Source of the DNA: Tachypleus tridentatus
Lineage: Eukaryota; Arthropoda; Merostomata; Xiphosura; Limulidae
Length of the DNA: 64,000 nt
Assembly: GCF_004210375.1 (NCBI RefSeq)
Contig: NC_134831.1
Location: 2,170,001 to 2,234,000 of the forward strand
Direction: 5' to 3'
This document shows, one piece after another, positions 10,593 to 23,588 of this stretch. The notes below the pieces were generated by a model. The model saw only the letters and a program-made list of their open reading frames with translations. It was not told where the DNA came from and did no database searches. How positions within the stretch are numbered: position 1 is the first letter of the stretch; each line of letters starts with the position of its first letter. The position numbers and the translations under genes were made by a program.

Positions 10593-11770
10593 AGTATCAT
10601 GATATTGATACAGTATCTCTGTCCTTCAGTGATTAATATAAACTTAATATAATTATTCTTGGTTTAATGTTAAAGTAGTATGATGATATTGATATAGTAT
10701 CTCTGTTCTTCAGTGATTAATATAAACCTTAATATAATTATTCTTGGTTTAATGTTAAAGTTGTATCATGATATTGATATAGTATCTCTGTTCTTCAGTG
10801 ATTAATATAAACTTAATATAATTATTCTTGGTTTAATGTTAAAGTAGTATCATGATACTGATACAGTATACCTGTCCTTTAGTGATTAATATAAACTTAA
10901 TATAATTATTCTTGGTTTAATGTTAAAGTAGTATCATGATACTGATACAGTATCTCTGTCCTTCAGTGATTAATATAAACTTAATATAATTACTCTTGGT
11001 TTAATGTTAAAGTAGTATCATGATACTGATACAGTATATCTGTTCTTCAGTGATTAATATAAACCTTAATATAATTATTCTTGGTTTAATGTTAAAGTAG
11101 TATCATGATATTGATATAGTATCTCTGTTCTTCAGTGATTAATATAAACCTTAATATAATTATTCTTGGTTTAATGTTAAAGTTGTATCATGATATTGAT
11201 ATAGTATCTCTGTTCTTCAGTGATTAATATAAGCTTAATATAATTATTCTTGGTTTAATGTTAAAGTAGTATCATGATACTGATACAGTATACCTGTCCT
11301 TCAGTGATTAATATAAACTTAATATAATTATTCTTGGTTTAATGTTAAAGTAGTATCATGATACTGATACAGTATACCTGTCCTTCAGTGATTAATATAA
11401 ACTTAATATAATTATTCTTGGTTTAATGTTAAAGTAGTATCATGATACTGATACAGTATACCTGTCCTTCAGTGATTAATATAAACTTAATATAATTATT
11501 CTTGGTTTAATGTTAAAGTAGTATCATGATACTGATACAGTATATTTGTCCTTCAGTGATTAATATAAACCTTAATATAATTATTCTTGATTTCATGTTA
11601 AAGTAGTATCATGATATTGATACAGTATCTCTGTTCTTCAGGTATTAATATAAATTAATATAATTATTTTAGCTTAATGTTAAAGGAGTATCATAATATT
11701 GATACTCTAATGTTTATATTTAAGTGAATAATATAAACCTTGATATAATTATTCTTGGTTTAATTTATAA
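10593..11770 (+). repeat. 84 bp tandem array, about 14 copies
   Basis: Unit AGTATCATGATACTGATACA, GTATCTCTGTCCTTCAGTGA, TTAATATAAACTTAATATAA, TTATTCTTGGTTTAATGTTA plus a few bases. Units alternate between variants (ACTGATACAG or ATTGATATAG, one C insertion) in blocks, suggesting higher-order duplication. The last two units are decayed. Confidence 0.93.
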
Positions 11771-12756
11771 ATCATATTAGAAATTATTTTCATTGTTTTT
11801 TCTCTTTAATAGTAGATTATTATTAATTACACTACATTTTCTTAAAGCAGAAAATTAATTACTGGAGATTTTGAAATAATAAAATACTAATTTTACAATG
11901 TTTCGTCGTAATTAATATAAATAAAATTAATTAATGTAATTACCGTCACTGACAATGAGTTTTTCTTGTTACCTAATACTATTCACAGCCCGGGCACATC
12001 AATCACTCGGTTAGGCCCGACATTAAGATGCTCATGAATTACGAGTAACTGACTAAAATCTGTCTTTTTACGTAACTCACGCTTCCTACACGAACATTAA
12101 GTTTTAGGTTCAGGTAAAGTAAAGATAAGAATGTTATAAAACAGTGTTTATAAAGCTGTTAAGACGACAAGGTGATTTATATTTTTATATAAGGTTTACT
12201 GATAACGATTACAATAATCTGTCAAAGATGTTATATGGTTGCTTTGGTACAGGTTACACATTTTTTTCGTCTATATCTGATTCCCACATCGTAGGCATAT
12301 TGTCTAAACATATGGGTTAATACTCTCTGTAGAACAATAGTTAACTGTAGCATATCCCAAACTGACACCGGACCTGTTTAACTTTGGCTTACAGGTTTGG
12401 AATTGACTGCTGTAATTACTTGGGTGACACATGGGAGAATATTCCTATTTACATCTGATCCTTCTACACTACTCTTGGAGATTTATACCTTGATTCATTG
12501 TCTTGCACACAAATTTGAATTTCAAAGAGATTTTTGTAATTGCAAAATAACGTGTTAAATACATATTTTTTTATTATCGATTATTGTGACTAAGTAGGAG
12601 CCTTCAATGACAAAATGCATGTGCATATATATGTGTACTTAAATATAGAAATATCTAAGGACAATGTTCACACATACACACTTATATTTAATTATTGCTT
12701 AAGCTTACAAAAGTACATGAGTAATGTGATTAGGGATCAATAATAATTGGAGAGTG
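11771..12756. other. AT-rich unassigned stretch
   Basis: No open frame or repeat recognised; 12240-12480 is of more mixed composition but shows no motif. Confidence 0.4.
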
Positions 12757-12842
12757 TGTGCTTTTTCTTATATCGATGGGAATCGAACCGCTGATTTTTG
12801 CGTTTTAAATCCGTAGACTTACAGCTGTACCAGCAGGGAACT
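12757..12842 (-). repeat. SINE-V1 fragment
   Basis: GTGCTTTTTCTTATA, then GGGAATCGAACCGCTGATTT and AAATCCGTAGACTTACAGCT. Confidence 0.75.
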
Positions 12843-12961
12843 TTTACATTTGGAAGTTTTAGAATATATTACTGATTATGAAGGCTGCTTTTTGTAAATA
12901 TTTGCCAATATGTATATATGTGTATCTTGGGGCGTTATACCATTACCAATGGGGCTTTTTT

Positions 12962-13085
12962 GTTTATTTGTTTGTTTATTAAGTACAAAGCCACCCAATG
13001 AACTATCTTCACTATGCCCTTCACAGTTATTAGCATTATAAACCTTCAGGTTTACAGCTTAGACTCTAATGTTCAACTAGGGCTT
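12962..13085 (-). repeat. SINE-V2 copy, diverged
   Basis: TTTGTTTGTTTATTAAGTAC, AAAGCCACCCAATGAACTAT, then AACCTTCAGGTTTACAGCTT. Confidence 0.7.
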
Positions 13086-14260
13086 TTAAACATTCAATAA
13101 AAAAATCCATTTAAAAGTAGAACGGAATATTCAACTTTAAGGGACTGTTGGATAACTTAAAAATCCCAAGAGTATTTTCATAACAACACTCGGTCTCACT
13201 AGGTCCTTGTCCACGACTTTGAATGAATAACAAAATCGACTGTAATTTTTATAACGTACTAACAACTGAAACTGCGGAGTGTTTTCAACAGCGTCAAGTC
13301 TCAAGCTCCGGACCCACCGTAAGCAGCCCGAAACGCAAACCACAAGCCTATACATAGCCTTTCATTGTGAAGAGCCTATCATCCCAGCGCAATTATATAA
13401 GTGAGTTAACTAAAAGTCAATTTGTCTTTTCGAAGACAATATGTATCCCAGTATTTAAACTCTAAATTATAAATTAAATAATCAACATATGAATAAAAGT
13501 CAGAGAATTTCGTATGAAAAGGAATTATTTCAATGTGATTTCGGTATAATTCTAACTGGACACGCAGAGACATTTCTACGTTAGGGTGCCTCTATGCTCC
13601 CGATTTCTGAGAAAAGTCTCCGCACAAGGAATGTTATCTCCGAAAGAAAAATGTTCCTGAAAGTGTTTCCGATTAGAGAGAAAAAAAAACCAAACAGAAC
13701 CCGATATACCTTTACATTTCATATATTGTATTTATTATGACGTATGAAGCAGCAATTGCTTCAAAATAAACAGTCAGCCATTATTATTACCTACTTAGGA
13801 TAATATCATCACGTGACAACAATGGTGCAGTTACCGTAGTTACGACCTTCAGTTTGTCATAGATAAAAAACAAATACATTCGTCAATGAAATACAGGTGT
13901 CATTAATACATCAAGCGTTCTCCTGTACATCTACACCTAGAATAATGGTGACTGCAGGTCAGGGGTGAAATTATCAAAAAATAAATATGGTACTCAGTTC
14001 GGTAAAGTGGATCTGTTTCGGAAAAAGAAAAACGACAAAGCAGCTGAAACACCTTTCGGTACTTAGTACCAGTGAGCAACGGCAAGATTTTGCCTGTCTT
14101 ATAGATGAGCATTTTTATACAAGTGGCGCAATTTTTTTTTTTACAAAGTTACTGTCACCTCTTATTGAGGAAGAAATAAAGTTTGTTGCTTATTCTTTTT
14201 CTTCCATATAAATAAACCTGCCTAGTTATGCAAACAACTGAATATCTGTAAACTTATAAA
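13086..14260. other. Unassigned stretch with one transposase-like frame
   Basis: 13987-14211 is open on the plus strand; LSTSEQRQDFACLIDEHFYT and the following TKLLSPLI loosely recall the N-terminal helical part of hAT transposases. It is too short to call. The rest shows nothing I recognise. Confidence 0.2.
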
Positions 14261-14820
14261 ACTAGGTCATCCGTTATATATATATGTATATATATTATGT
14301 CATACCTAAGAGAAACACGAACAATAACACAGTATCTTACAATACTAGGTCATCCGTTATATATATATGTATATATATTATGTCATACCTAAGAGAAACA
14401 CGAACAATAACACAGTATCTTACAATACTAGGTCATCCGTGATATATATATATGTATATATATTATGTCATACCTAAGAGAAACACGAACAATAACACAA
14501 TGTCTTACAACACTAGGTCATCCGTGATATATATATGTATATATATTATGTCATACCTAAGAGACACACGAACAATAACACAACAATGTCTTACAATACT
14601 AGATCATCCGTGATATATATATGTATATGTATTATGTCATACCTAAGAAACACACGAACAATAACACAATGTCTTACAACACTAGGTCATCCGTGATATA
14701 TATATATGTATATATATTATGTCATACCTAAGAGAAACACGAACAACAACACAATGTCTTATATTACTAGGTCACTTGTGTGTATATATATTATGTCATG
14801 TCTAAGAGATACATGAACAA
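14261..14820 (+). repeat. 83 bp tandem array with palindromic AT core, about 7 copies
   Basis: Unit ACTAGGTCATCCGTTATATA, TATATGTATATATATTATGT, CATACCTAAGAGAAACACGA, ACAATAACACAGTATCTTAC plus AAT. The alternating TA core around a central GT can form a hairpin. The last copy is shortened. Confidence 0.92.
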
Positions 14821-15411
14821 CTATACAATTGGAAAATATGAGCAACAATACAGTAAACATTATAAGATCCCAACAATTTAGAGAACTTACAACAATAGGC
14901 CATCCGTTGTCAGAGGAAAAGGATTAATAATACATACTGAAATTCATGACTTGTATTGAAAAGGCGAATCAGAAAAAACTTCTCATTAATGCAAGACAAC
15001 GTGCAGAACTTAATATCTAGACGTGTGCATTGATACTTACGGATCAAATCTTTAACCACCAAATGCATTTTTATTTGTCCTCTCTCTCTTCCATGGCTCT
15101 AAAGCATAATTCATTTCTGACTTTATTATCTTTAGGTTTCAGATAAATAATTAAATATTAAATTATGTCTTTTTAAAAGAAATTATTGTGTATATAAATA
15201 AGTCTGATACTGGGACAGTATCTATAAATATGATAGTGATATGATAGTCTTTTTTTGTTTTTACTAGTCCAATTTTCATGTTGAGATGTAAAGAACTTTT
15301 CTTCATCTCTAAAATCTCAAGTTTCATATGCATAATCTCTAAAACCTCCTAAGTACACTTCAAACTTTTTACAATAAAACTTTATATTTTATTTGTTATT
15401 TTCTTTAACTT
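14821..15411. other. AT-rich unassigned stretch
   Basis: Nothing recognised. Confidence 0.4.
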
Positions 15412-15530
15412 GGCACCGTGGTATGTCTACGGATTTACAATGCTAGGAACAGGGTTTCGATACCCTGGCGGTTAGAGTGCAAGTAGCTCAATGTACAGCT
15501 TTGTGCTTAACTTAAAACAACAAAAAATGT
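15412..15530 (+). repeat. SINE-V2 copy
   Basis: GGCACCGTGGTATGTCTACG, GATTTACAATGCTAGGAACA, GGGTTTCGATACCC, then CAGCTTTGTGCTTAAC. Confidence 0.82.
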
Positions 15531-16967
15531 TCTCTACCAATAACTCTATGAAAAGTTGGTTAGTTTGACCGATCTCATAAACACCAAAAATATCGAATTA
15601 AATCTAAATTACCCTTTTCTCCTCGAAAAATGACTTCAGATTGCAACAAGTGTAAAACTGCAAAATGTTAGTATAATTTCGCAATTTGTTTATTTTTTTG
15701 AATCTCGCACAAATCTATTCGAGGAGCGCTAACCAGCCTTATATAACTTTGAAATGATCTACAAGAAGAAGTTACTCAACACGACTTATCACTAATTCCT
15801 GAGAAACAGAACACCATGTCTTATGGACCACAAAGTAAAAAGGACAAAGATGTTTGGTGACAGGTTCCGATCCTGTGACCCAAAATTTTCGAGTACAGCT
15901 CTCAAACCAAATGGTCTTATCACCCACCCACCCTTTACGATCGACCTACCAAAGTTGTATCATAATTTGTAATGAATTTTACCAACACCATCACAGTAAC
16001 ACTACTAAATTATATCTTTTATATAACAATTTTTACTTTTCATTGCAATCTTTTTAGAACAGTACAACAACGTTGAATAATTTTATGTTTATGCAACAAC
16101 ACAGAAACTTTGATATCAGTATTAAACGATAAAATATTATTTTGTCCGTTTAGAGTTTTTGCTACGTTTTTTAATCAAAAGATATTAGTTTCCTATTGAA
16201 CTTGTTTTGTATTCAAAGGTAACTTCATCTCAATTTTCAAATAACAACAAAAAACAGTATGCACAAACATCTAACGTAATAATCAAAACTGAACATGAAA
16301 TGAAAATTAGACAGATGGAAAGCTAAATAAACAATACAGTGTACAGATTTGATAACTGAAACAATGTTTACTAAAATTATAGTGTATAAATAAAGTTTGT
16401 AACTGTGTACATGTCAAGAATACCAGTAAAAGTACTGAATTTAGCAGAGGAAACTATGTGATAAATACCTGCTGAACAAACAGTCTCTGAGTTTTGTAAA
16501 GAAACAGAAGAAGACTACAGGAACAGATTTAGTAATTGTACATAACTAAACAAGATGGACAGTATCGTTATAGACTTCAAGCTGGACACTTAGTAAACTA
16601 GATTTATAGTAATAATATTAGACATTAACGAACTAAAATAAACTTGGTAACAAGACACTTTTAATCAGCTAGACAAACAGTATAGTGACTTGACACTAAC
16701 TAAACGAAACAACAATTACTACACAAGTAAAAAAAAACTGTTGGATATTTTTTAGAAGAGTCGCTCATTACTTTACAACTAGACACTTAGAGGAATCTTA
16801 AAGTTCTTCGCGTTATAACTGCATAAACCTAATAAACCACAAGAACCGTATGTTACTTGTATTTTTAACAGCACGTTTAATAAGCTAGAATAAGAATACG
16901 ATATTAGACTTATTAATAGACCATTTAATAAACTAGAAATACGGCTCCATATTAGAAATTTAGAATC
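15531..16967. other. Unassigned stretch with SINE scraps
   Basis: 15690-15770 (GAATCTCGCACAAATC) and 15850-15935 (GACAGGTTCCGATCCTGTGA) look like old SINE debris. The remainder is AT-rich with no coding signal. Confidence 0.35.
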
Positions 16968-16976
16968 GACGTTTAA

Positions 16977-17227
16977 AGCTCGTAATCTGAAGGTCGCGGG
17001 TTCGAATCTCCGTCCCACCAAACATGCTCGCCCTTTCAGCCGTGGAAACGCTATAATGTGACGGTCAATCCCATTATTCGTTGGTAAAAGAGTAGCCCAA
17101 GAATCGGCGGTGGATGGTGATGACTAGCAGTTTTTCCTCTAGTCTTACACTGCTAAATTAGGGACGGCTAGCGCAGATAGCTCTCGTGTAGCTTTGCGCG
17201 AAATTCAAAAACAAAACAAAACAAATG
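16977..17227 (+). repeat. SINE-T, 5'-truncated, with target-site duplication
   Basis: Begins inside the head at CTCGTAATCTGAAGG, with an intact B box GGTTCGAATC. It is flanked by GACGTTTAA at 16968-16976 and 17228-17236. Confidence 0.9.
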
Positions 17228-17261
17228 GACGTTTAATGAAACAGCCAAAAACGTAGCAGGT

Positions 17262-17381
17262 GTGTGTGTGTGTTTTGCTTATAGCAAAGCCACATCAGGC
17301 TATCTGCTGAGACCCCAGGGGAATCGAACCCTTAATTTTAGTGTTGTAAATCCGTAGACTTATCGCTGTACTGGGGGGGGC
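17262..17381 (-). repeat. SINE-V1, near full length
   Basis: GTGTGTGTGTTTTGCTTATA, GCAAAGCCACATCAGGCTAT, GGGGAATCGAACCCTTAATT, then CTGTACTGGGGGG. Confidence 0.88.
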
Positions 17382-18796
17382 AAAAATATCAGGAAACTTA
17401 GTAAACTAGAGGAAAGTACAGTGTTAGAATTATAAACTTGCTTCAACCTCAAAAGTTTCAAAATATATTAAAACAAGGTGTGAACCAGTCGTTATCGTGA
17501 CGTACATTCAGCTACACGGGTGTTATAACTATGAAATTTAAAATTCCTATTTACCAAAGTGTAGAAGAGACTTGGGCTACATACTGTTTGTCCTTCTTCT
17601 GGTTCTTTACCTCCATTTGTCTTACTAAATATATTCTATGTTAACTATTCCTAATGCTAACATGTTTCAAGTATTCTTGTTATTTACACGGTAGACGCCT
17701 TAAGTCAACATTCATTTCAGAAGTTGTAATTATTGTCTTTTCTTTAGTAAAGTTAAGTGAGTACCAATAACAAAAATCTTTGAATATTTTTAACATAAAA
17801 AAATAGTAAAAGAAATACAATAAAAGGGTACTCGCGATTTACTGATAAACTAGGAACTTTTATTTTAATTTGTTTAGATTCAGTCATACAAGAAGAAAGT
17901 TAATCACATCCATTAACTTGAAATATTTCAACATGTTAAATGTATATTACTCATTGTTAAACCTGATCATTTAAGCCTAACGTACTAATTATGTACAATA
18001 GTAAAAACGAGCATTGAGCTCATATCACTGTGTAATATCATATACCTGTTTAAAGGTTGGAAACAATCCATGGTCAAGAAGGTAATGATAACAGTATGCA
18101 GTAAACAAGTTATGTATGTATATATGTTGTGTTAGGAAGAAAGCCAGAAAACTAGTCTCGAGACTTTTAGGCGTCCTATTCACTCCTATATAACCCGATC
18201 ACTTACTAAAATGGATCTTTCATCTTCAGGGACAAATATATTTTTCAAAATTGTAATTCGTTTTCGTTTTTCTTTTGAAAGTACCACATTAAGTTCTATT
18301 GTATCTGCTGTGATATCTTGGAGTTTTCGCTACTGTGAAAAGTAATATTATTTTCTTTTCTTCTATTTATTCGTTTCACCAAAATGTGAATTAATAGACA
18401 TATGAGTGTTCTTTTTTATCAGAGAAAAGTTGATATGAATCAGTAAAGTTCATTCAAAAACGCTTAGTTGACTAGAATGGCCAAAGTTATATTTGCATTC
18501 AAAGATAAACACGTCTGCTACTGATAAGCTATATTTATTATACTTTTAAAAGAAAGCAATCACTCATCTCTAATTATACATATGTCAAAACCTGCCACTA
18601 TAATAGTTGAAAATGACTTGTTATTTTTAATTACGTGTGTCTTTTTTTAAAAGACTGTTGTGTTGCTGAGCTATTATTTAACTTTAGAGAAATATTTATG
18701 TTATGAAGCTCATAACAAAAAGCTGAGTGTTAGAAAATAATGTTGGAACGTCAGTGAAAGTAGTTCGTTATTGATATAGAAATTAAAAGTTAACTG
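17382..18796. other. AT-rich unassigned stretch
   Basis: No open frame or repeat recognised. Confidence 0.4.
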
Positions 18797-19105
18797 TACT
18801 GTTCATCTTGTTCAATATGTACAGTTACTAAGTATATAATGGTACTGTCCATCTGGTTAAATTATGTATAGTTAATAAGTATATAATGATGCTGTACATC
18901 TGGTTAAATTATGTATGGTGATTAAGTATATAAAAGTACTGTCCATCTTGTTCAATTATGTATAGTTACTAAGTCTATAATGGTACTGTCCATCTTGTTT
19001 AATTGTGTATAGTTACTAAGTCTATAATGGTACTGTCCATCTGGTTCAATTATGTACAATTACAAAGTCTATAACTGTACTGTCCATCTTGTTCAATACG
19101 CTATG
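18797..19105 (+). repeat. About 47 bp tandem repeat, 6-7 copies
   Basis: Unit GTACTGTCCATCTTGTTCAA followed by TTATGTATAGTTACTAAGTC and TATAATG, with small variation. The plus-strand open frame at 19089-19337 starts in its last copy and has no other support. Confidence 0.85.
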
Positions 19106-19537
19106 TTCAGTACTTTTACTGGTATTATATTTTTGTGTGAATAGTTATCAACTTTATTTAAATACTCTAATAAACTTTATTCCAGTTATTAACTTTATAC
19201 GTCGTATTGTTCTTCCAAATTATTATCTAATTGTCGTTTTGTGTTCAGCTGTGATTAATACATTAGATGTTTGTGCATACTGTTGTTTGTTGTTATTTGA
19301 AACTCGAAATGACCTTAATTATGAATATAAAACATAATGAATAAGAAACTAATATACTTTGGTGAAAAATATGTTCAAAGCTCTAAACGAACAAAACAAT
19401 ATCTTATCTTCTGTTACGGATATTTGTTGGAGAGATGTGAAAGCAAAATATAATTAAAACTATTTAGGTGACGTAGATACTAAAATTAAATAAAAGGTTG
19501 AACAGTCGTCATGTTTTTATATATTTTTGTTTAAAGA

Positions 19538-19990
19538 TGGATGACGTTTTGAGCTAACCCTCTTCGTCAGATCGAACAGTTTACAACACTAGCGTTTAGT
19601 ATTTGGTCAATTAGATCTGCGATAAATGTAATTGCTATATGAAGAAGTATATCTCTTTGACGCCATATTATCCGTATAACTTAAAAAGATTCCCTATTTG
19701 CATAGCGTTCCAATATTATGTTAATCGCCTTTGGTGTTGAAGGCAAACACATTAGCCTCAAGGAAAGTGGACAAATTTGGTTACTAAAGGCATGCCTTCA
19801 AGGACGACATCTAGTGGGGACAGGTTAAAGAGGAAGTCGACAGGTGACCCCGTCCTTGATCTATGGATCATGCAATGATTACACGGAACTAGCGTAGAGC
19901 AAATTAGTCAGGCAATCTTTGCCAAGTTTTCTATCTGTTCTTCGTGGCCTTCCGAAGATAATTTGGTCATCACGAAGATGTAACTGGAAA
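19538..19990 (-). repeat. Probable retrotransposon 3' remnant
   Basis: Minus strand 19570-19538 is CTGACGAAGAGGGTTAGCTC followed by AAAACGTCATCC, a motif shared in form with 41159-41189 and 53074-53105. Upstream on that strand (to about 19990) is mixed-composition sequence with short open pieces such as PVDFLFNLSPLDVVLEGMPL. Element family not identified. Confidence 0.3.
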
Positions 19991-20340
19991 TACCAGCTGT
20001 GAATCTGTCTTTTTCAACATAAAAAAAAATGGTGATAGTTTTCCCCCAAGAAACACGACAGTTTATAAATCGTGAATACTCCTTCGTACTACTGGTGTAC
20101 TTTATTTGTATATTAACATTAAATCAGATTTATCTTGAATTTATTAGAAATATATATAACAAGAATGACAGACTACAATTCTGACCCTAAATATATTTCT
20201 ACCATTGTACGTTGGGGAAAGGGCCAACAGTGTCATAGAGCCTCGTGTGCCAAATTGTGTGTCTAAGGATTCATGGTTTGTGTCCCATTACCATAAAAAA
20301 ACAAACAAATCGTTATCTGTACGTTGTGTTCAAGGTGTGT

Positions 20341-20450
20341 TAAAAGAGTAACGCTCAAATCTCACAGTTTCATTAGGGTTGCTTAAATTAGAGACGGCTA
20401 GCGCAGATAACCCTCGTATAGCTTTGAGCGAAATTCAAGACAAACAAAAA
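20341..20450 (+). repeat. SINE-T 3' fragment
   Basis: TAAAAGAGTAAC, then TTAGAGACGGCTAGCGCAGA, TAGCTTTGAGCGAAATTCAA and GACAAACAAAAA. Confidence 0.8.
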
Positions 20451-20665
20451 ATTACTTTGGGAGTTAATTATGAAAGACAAAATTCTTTTCACGCCTAATT
20501 TAATCATTGTTATGAATTACGTTTCGAAGAATTAAATAGAATCGTTTATTTCTAAGAAGGTAGTGGAATTCTGTGTTTATAAACGTGAATGATTCATGTT
20601 AATTTCTAAACATTATGTAGACTCGGAATATCCATGACGAAGTATTCGTTATTGTTGTATTAGAA

Positions 20666-20938
20666 TTTGTTTGTTCTGAATTTCTCGCAAAGCTACGAAA
20701 GGGCCATCTGCACTAGCCATCCCTAATTTAGCAGTGTAAGACAAGAGGGAAGGCAACTAGTCATCATCACCTACCGCTAACTCTTAGGCTATTCTTTTAC
20801 CAACGAATAGTGGGATTGACCGTAACATTATAACGTCCCCATGGCTGAAAGGGCGCGAAAGTTTGGTGCGACGGGGATTCAAATTCATGATCCTTGGATT
20901 ATGAGTCGAGTGCCTTAACCACCTGGGCATGAGGGGCC
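20666..20938 (-). repeat. SINE-T, full length
   Basis: Tail TTTGTTTGTTCTGAATTTCT at left; head CCTTAACCACCTGGGCATGA at right, B box changed to GATTCAAATTC. Confidence 0.92.
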
Positions 20939-21541
20939 AATATTCTTTGCTATTGTTGTTTATGTTTGGAGGGTTCTCTTTCATAGCTTTAACTTTGTAT
21001 ATGAAGGTCTATCTCCTGGTATGCTTTGGATGAAGTTTAGGAGCCTGTTGCTATCCTGAACCCTCCATGTAAGGGTTATTTGGAAGACTGTATTCAGTGG
21101 TGTGTAAGTTTACTCTACATTACTTAAAAATATTGCTATGTGAATATTTGTTTTCGAAAGGGGAAAAACGACGAAGCTCTCCAACTATAAGTTTATTTGT
21201 AGCGATATTTGCACTGTCAAGTGGTTAGGAAATTACAGTGAACCAAATATATAGCTATTGAGCATCTCACCCCTGCTACCATGGTTCGCACCCCCAGCGT
21301 CATTCTACCATATTAGTATGTGAGCAGTGTCATCCCATTGTATAGGCATATGTAGATCATCCGGACATTTGTCCTCGTGTGGTACATTTTTGCTTCTGAA
21401 AGTTAAGTGGTTTCTACTGTTGTCAGTATAAGTGATAACAGACAATCAAACGAATAATTTAAACTTCAATTTCAGAATGTGAAGGATCATTATAATAAAT
21501 ATACATTCATTTATCCGTAATATTTCTGACTACTCAAGTTA
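20939..21541. other. Unassigned stretch
   Basis: Mixed composition, no motif or long frame. Confidence 0.35.
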
Positions 21542-21817
21542 GGCCCGGCATGGCCAGATGGTTAAAGCACTCGACTCGTAATCCTAGGGTCATGAATTCG
21601 AATCCCCGTCACACCAAACACGCTTGCCCTTTCAGCCGTTGGGGCATTATAATATTACGCTCAATCCCACTAATAGTTGGCAAAAGAGTAGCCTAAGAGT
21701 TGACGGTGGGTGGTGAGGACTAGCTGCCTTCCCTCTAGTCTTACACTGCTAAATTACGGACGGCTAGCGCAGATAGCTCTGGTGTAGCTTTGCTTGAAAA
21801 TTCAAAAACAAACAAAC
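21542..21817 (+). repeat. SINE-T, full length
   Basis: Starts GGCCCGGCATGGCCAGATGG; tail TTCAAAAACAAACAAAC. Directly followed by a SINE-V1 and, 170 bp on, a SINE-V2. Confidence 0.93.
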
Positions 21818-21832
21818 TAGTAGCCTCAGACC

Positions 21833-21906
21833 ATGAGTGTGTGTGTGTGTTTTCCTATAGCAAAGCCATATCGGACTATCTGCTGAGTCCACAGAGGGGA
21901 ATCGAA
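21833..21906 (-). repeat. SINE-V1, head missing
   Basis: GTGTGTGTGTGTTTTCCTAT, AGCAAAGCCATATCGGACTA, to GGGGAATCGAA; the tRNA-derived end is absent. Confidence 0.8.
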
Positions 21907-21984
21907 TCAGATCATGAAGAAATTTAGAATAAATTATTATTCTGACGCTCTGTTTCATGTCACTGAAGCCTTGAAAAATTTCTT

Positions 21985-22065
21985 TGTTTATAGTTAAGCA
22001 CAAAGCCACACAATGGACCTTCTGTGCTCTGGCCACAGTGGGTATTGAAACTTAATTTTTAGGAG
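21985..22065 (-). repeat. SINE-V2 fragment
   Basis: TTTGTTTATAGTTAAGCACA, AAGCCACACAATGGACCTTC, TGTGCTCTGGCCACAGTGGG. Confidence 0.75.
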
Positions 22066-22137
22066 TTTAAGCAGGAAACTGCGTTTTCTTTTCTACATTT
22101 ATTTACCTAGTGCATTCAAATGAATTAATAAGGCATT

Positions 22138-22640
22138 TTATAATTTTTGTCGAATTTGTTTGTTATTTTTCAAAAAATTCGTTGCAAGAAGAAATAATAT
22201 ATTTTTCTCCCGAAATTTCTCATCCTTCAAAAATAAACACAAACGAACAACAAAACACACACAGATAAAAAGTTTGTCAACAAAACTCACATAAAATTGG
22301 ATTTGTTCTTGTAGATGGAATGATGAGAGACAAGGATCGTGGCACCCTTTGAAATAAAGTGTCAAAGAAGAAAGATTTTTCACTAAACATATAAGGTATA
22401 ATAACAAAAATAAAGTTTCTACTTTCCGGAAAAGCCATTTTATTGAAAAACTTCAGTTGTACAAACCCCACCCCGACAACTATAAGAACTTTAGCTGATT
22501 GAGCATATGCCACAGATTGAGCGAGGCTTTGAAAGGTGTTGAAAATTACCATAACAGCCAATTCTGTACCGTTACTTTCAACGCAAAGACGTCAAATGAC
22601 TTCAGCTTGATCGTGCTTGTTAAAGTTATTTGTTTCTATT
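22138..22640. other. Unassigned stretch with overlapping minus-strand open frames
   Basis: Frames 22277-22561 and 22138-22407 overlap in different phases, are rich in F, L, I and V, and contain no motif I recognise. I do not call a gene. Confidence 0.3.
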
Positions 22641-22729
22641 TATGGTGCGTTATGTGTTTCAAGTGAAAATAGCAAAGGACCTTGGTTTGAGAATATTTGT
22701 TCAGCCTCTGTGCGTTTTATGTCATGTTT

Positions 22730-22812
22730 TTCGCAAGTGCAAAGCTGACTAAAGTAACTGCCTGCACTGTGTCCACCACTGGTATCGAACCACGATTTTT
22801 AATGCTATAAAT
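22730..22812 (-). repeat. SINE-V2 fragment, diverged
   Basis: TTTTTCGCAAGTGCAAAGCT, then CACCACTGGTATCGAACCAC. Confidence 0.6.
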
Positions 22813-22892
22813 TATATTTTACCTTTATAAGTTTCATGCTATGAGGGTAGGGGGTTGGCTTTCTGATTGAGATATGAACATCAGAGTTGGCG

Positions 22893-23100
22893 AGCTTTAC
22901 TCAAAACTACACGGTGCCACAAATTATTCTCCACACGCTTTTAGCTGCAAACGCATTATAAGAAAGACATTCAGTCCCTTAACGTCTTAACATTACTACC
23001 CTTAACGTGGTAGGTAATATGATAGTGCTTGCTAGCTGCCTTAACTTTGGTCAGTAGTTAGACACTAGAGATGATATTAGATAACCTTAGTAGCTGTGTC
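22893..23100 (+). repeat. Old SINE remnant
   Basis: AACGCATTATAAG, GTGCTTGCTAGCTGCCTTAA and GATAACCTTAGTAGCTGTGT keep the SINE-T order with heavy change. Confidence 0.45.
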
Positions 23101-23588
23101 ATAAATACAATATATAAATCCACACTAGAAAGATTCAATGTTATAAAATATCCATTAAATATGGCGGCATTTTTTAGTATATTGTGAATCCACTACCTGT
23201 GTTTATTTGTTTTGTTTTTCCTTTACAAACAGTGCAATCACTTGAAGGGGTAACAAACTACATGTAATACCTGAAGTAATCATTGTACATCCCTGAAAAG
23301 CGATGAACTTGGTCATACCAGTACCTATAAATATAATATATTTATTTTCAGGGTCTTAAAGTGCTTCTCTGTCGAATAATTCAGAAGAATAAATTTGTAT
23401 TATTATTGTTGGATAAAATTCATTTTTTTTATAAATATAAATGGTGAGCTAAAAGAAAACTTGAAGCAACTTACGTATAAAGTTGAAAAAATGTTGAACC
23501 CTAAATTGTAGATGAAAACCTTCTTTATTTTGTAGGTTAGTTTCTATTTTAGAATTTACTGTCTTAACCATTAGAAATATGACTGTAT
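23101..23588. other. AT-rich unassigned stretch
   Basis: Nothing recognised. Confidence 0.4.

Noticed and set aside
16779-17021. 80-codon minus-strand open frame
   Set aside because: Starts inside a SINE-T head (VGRRFEPATFRLR is the reverse reading of the B box region). Similar SINE shadows occur at 6143, 20784, 27517, 35180, 54086, 61825 and 63205.
19538-19990. Minus-strand pieces as a named reverse-transcriptase gene
   Set aside because: No catalytic motif such as YADD seen; only the 3' CTGACGA motif and weak open pieces, so left as an unidentified remnant.
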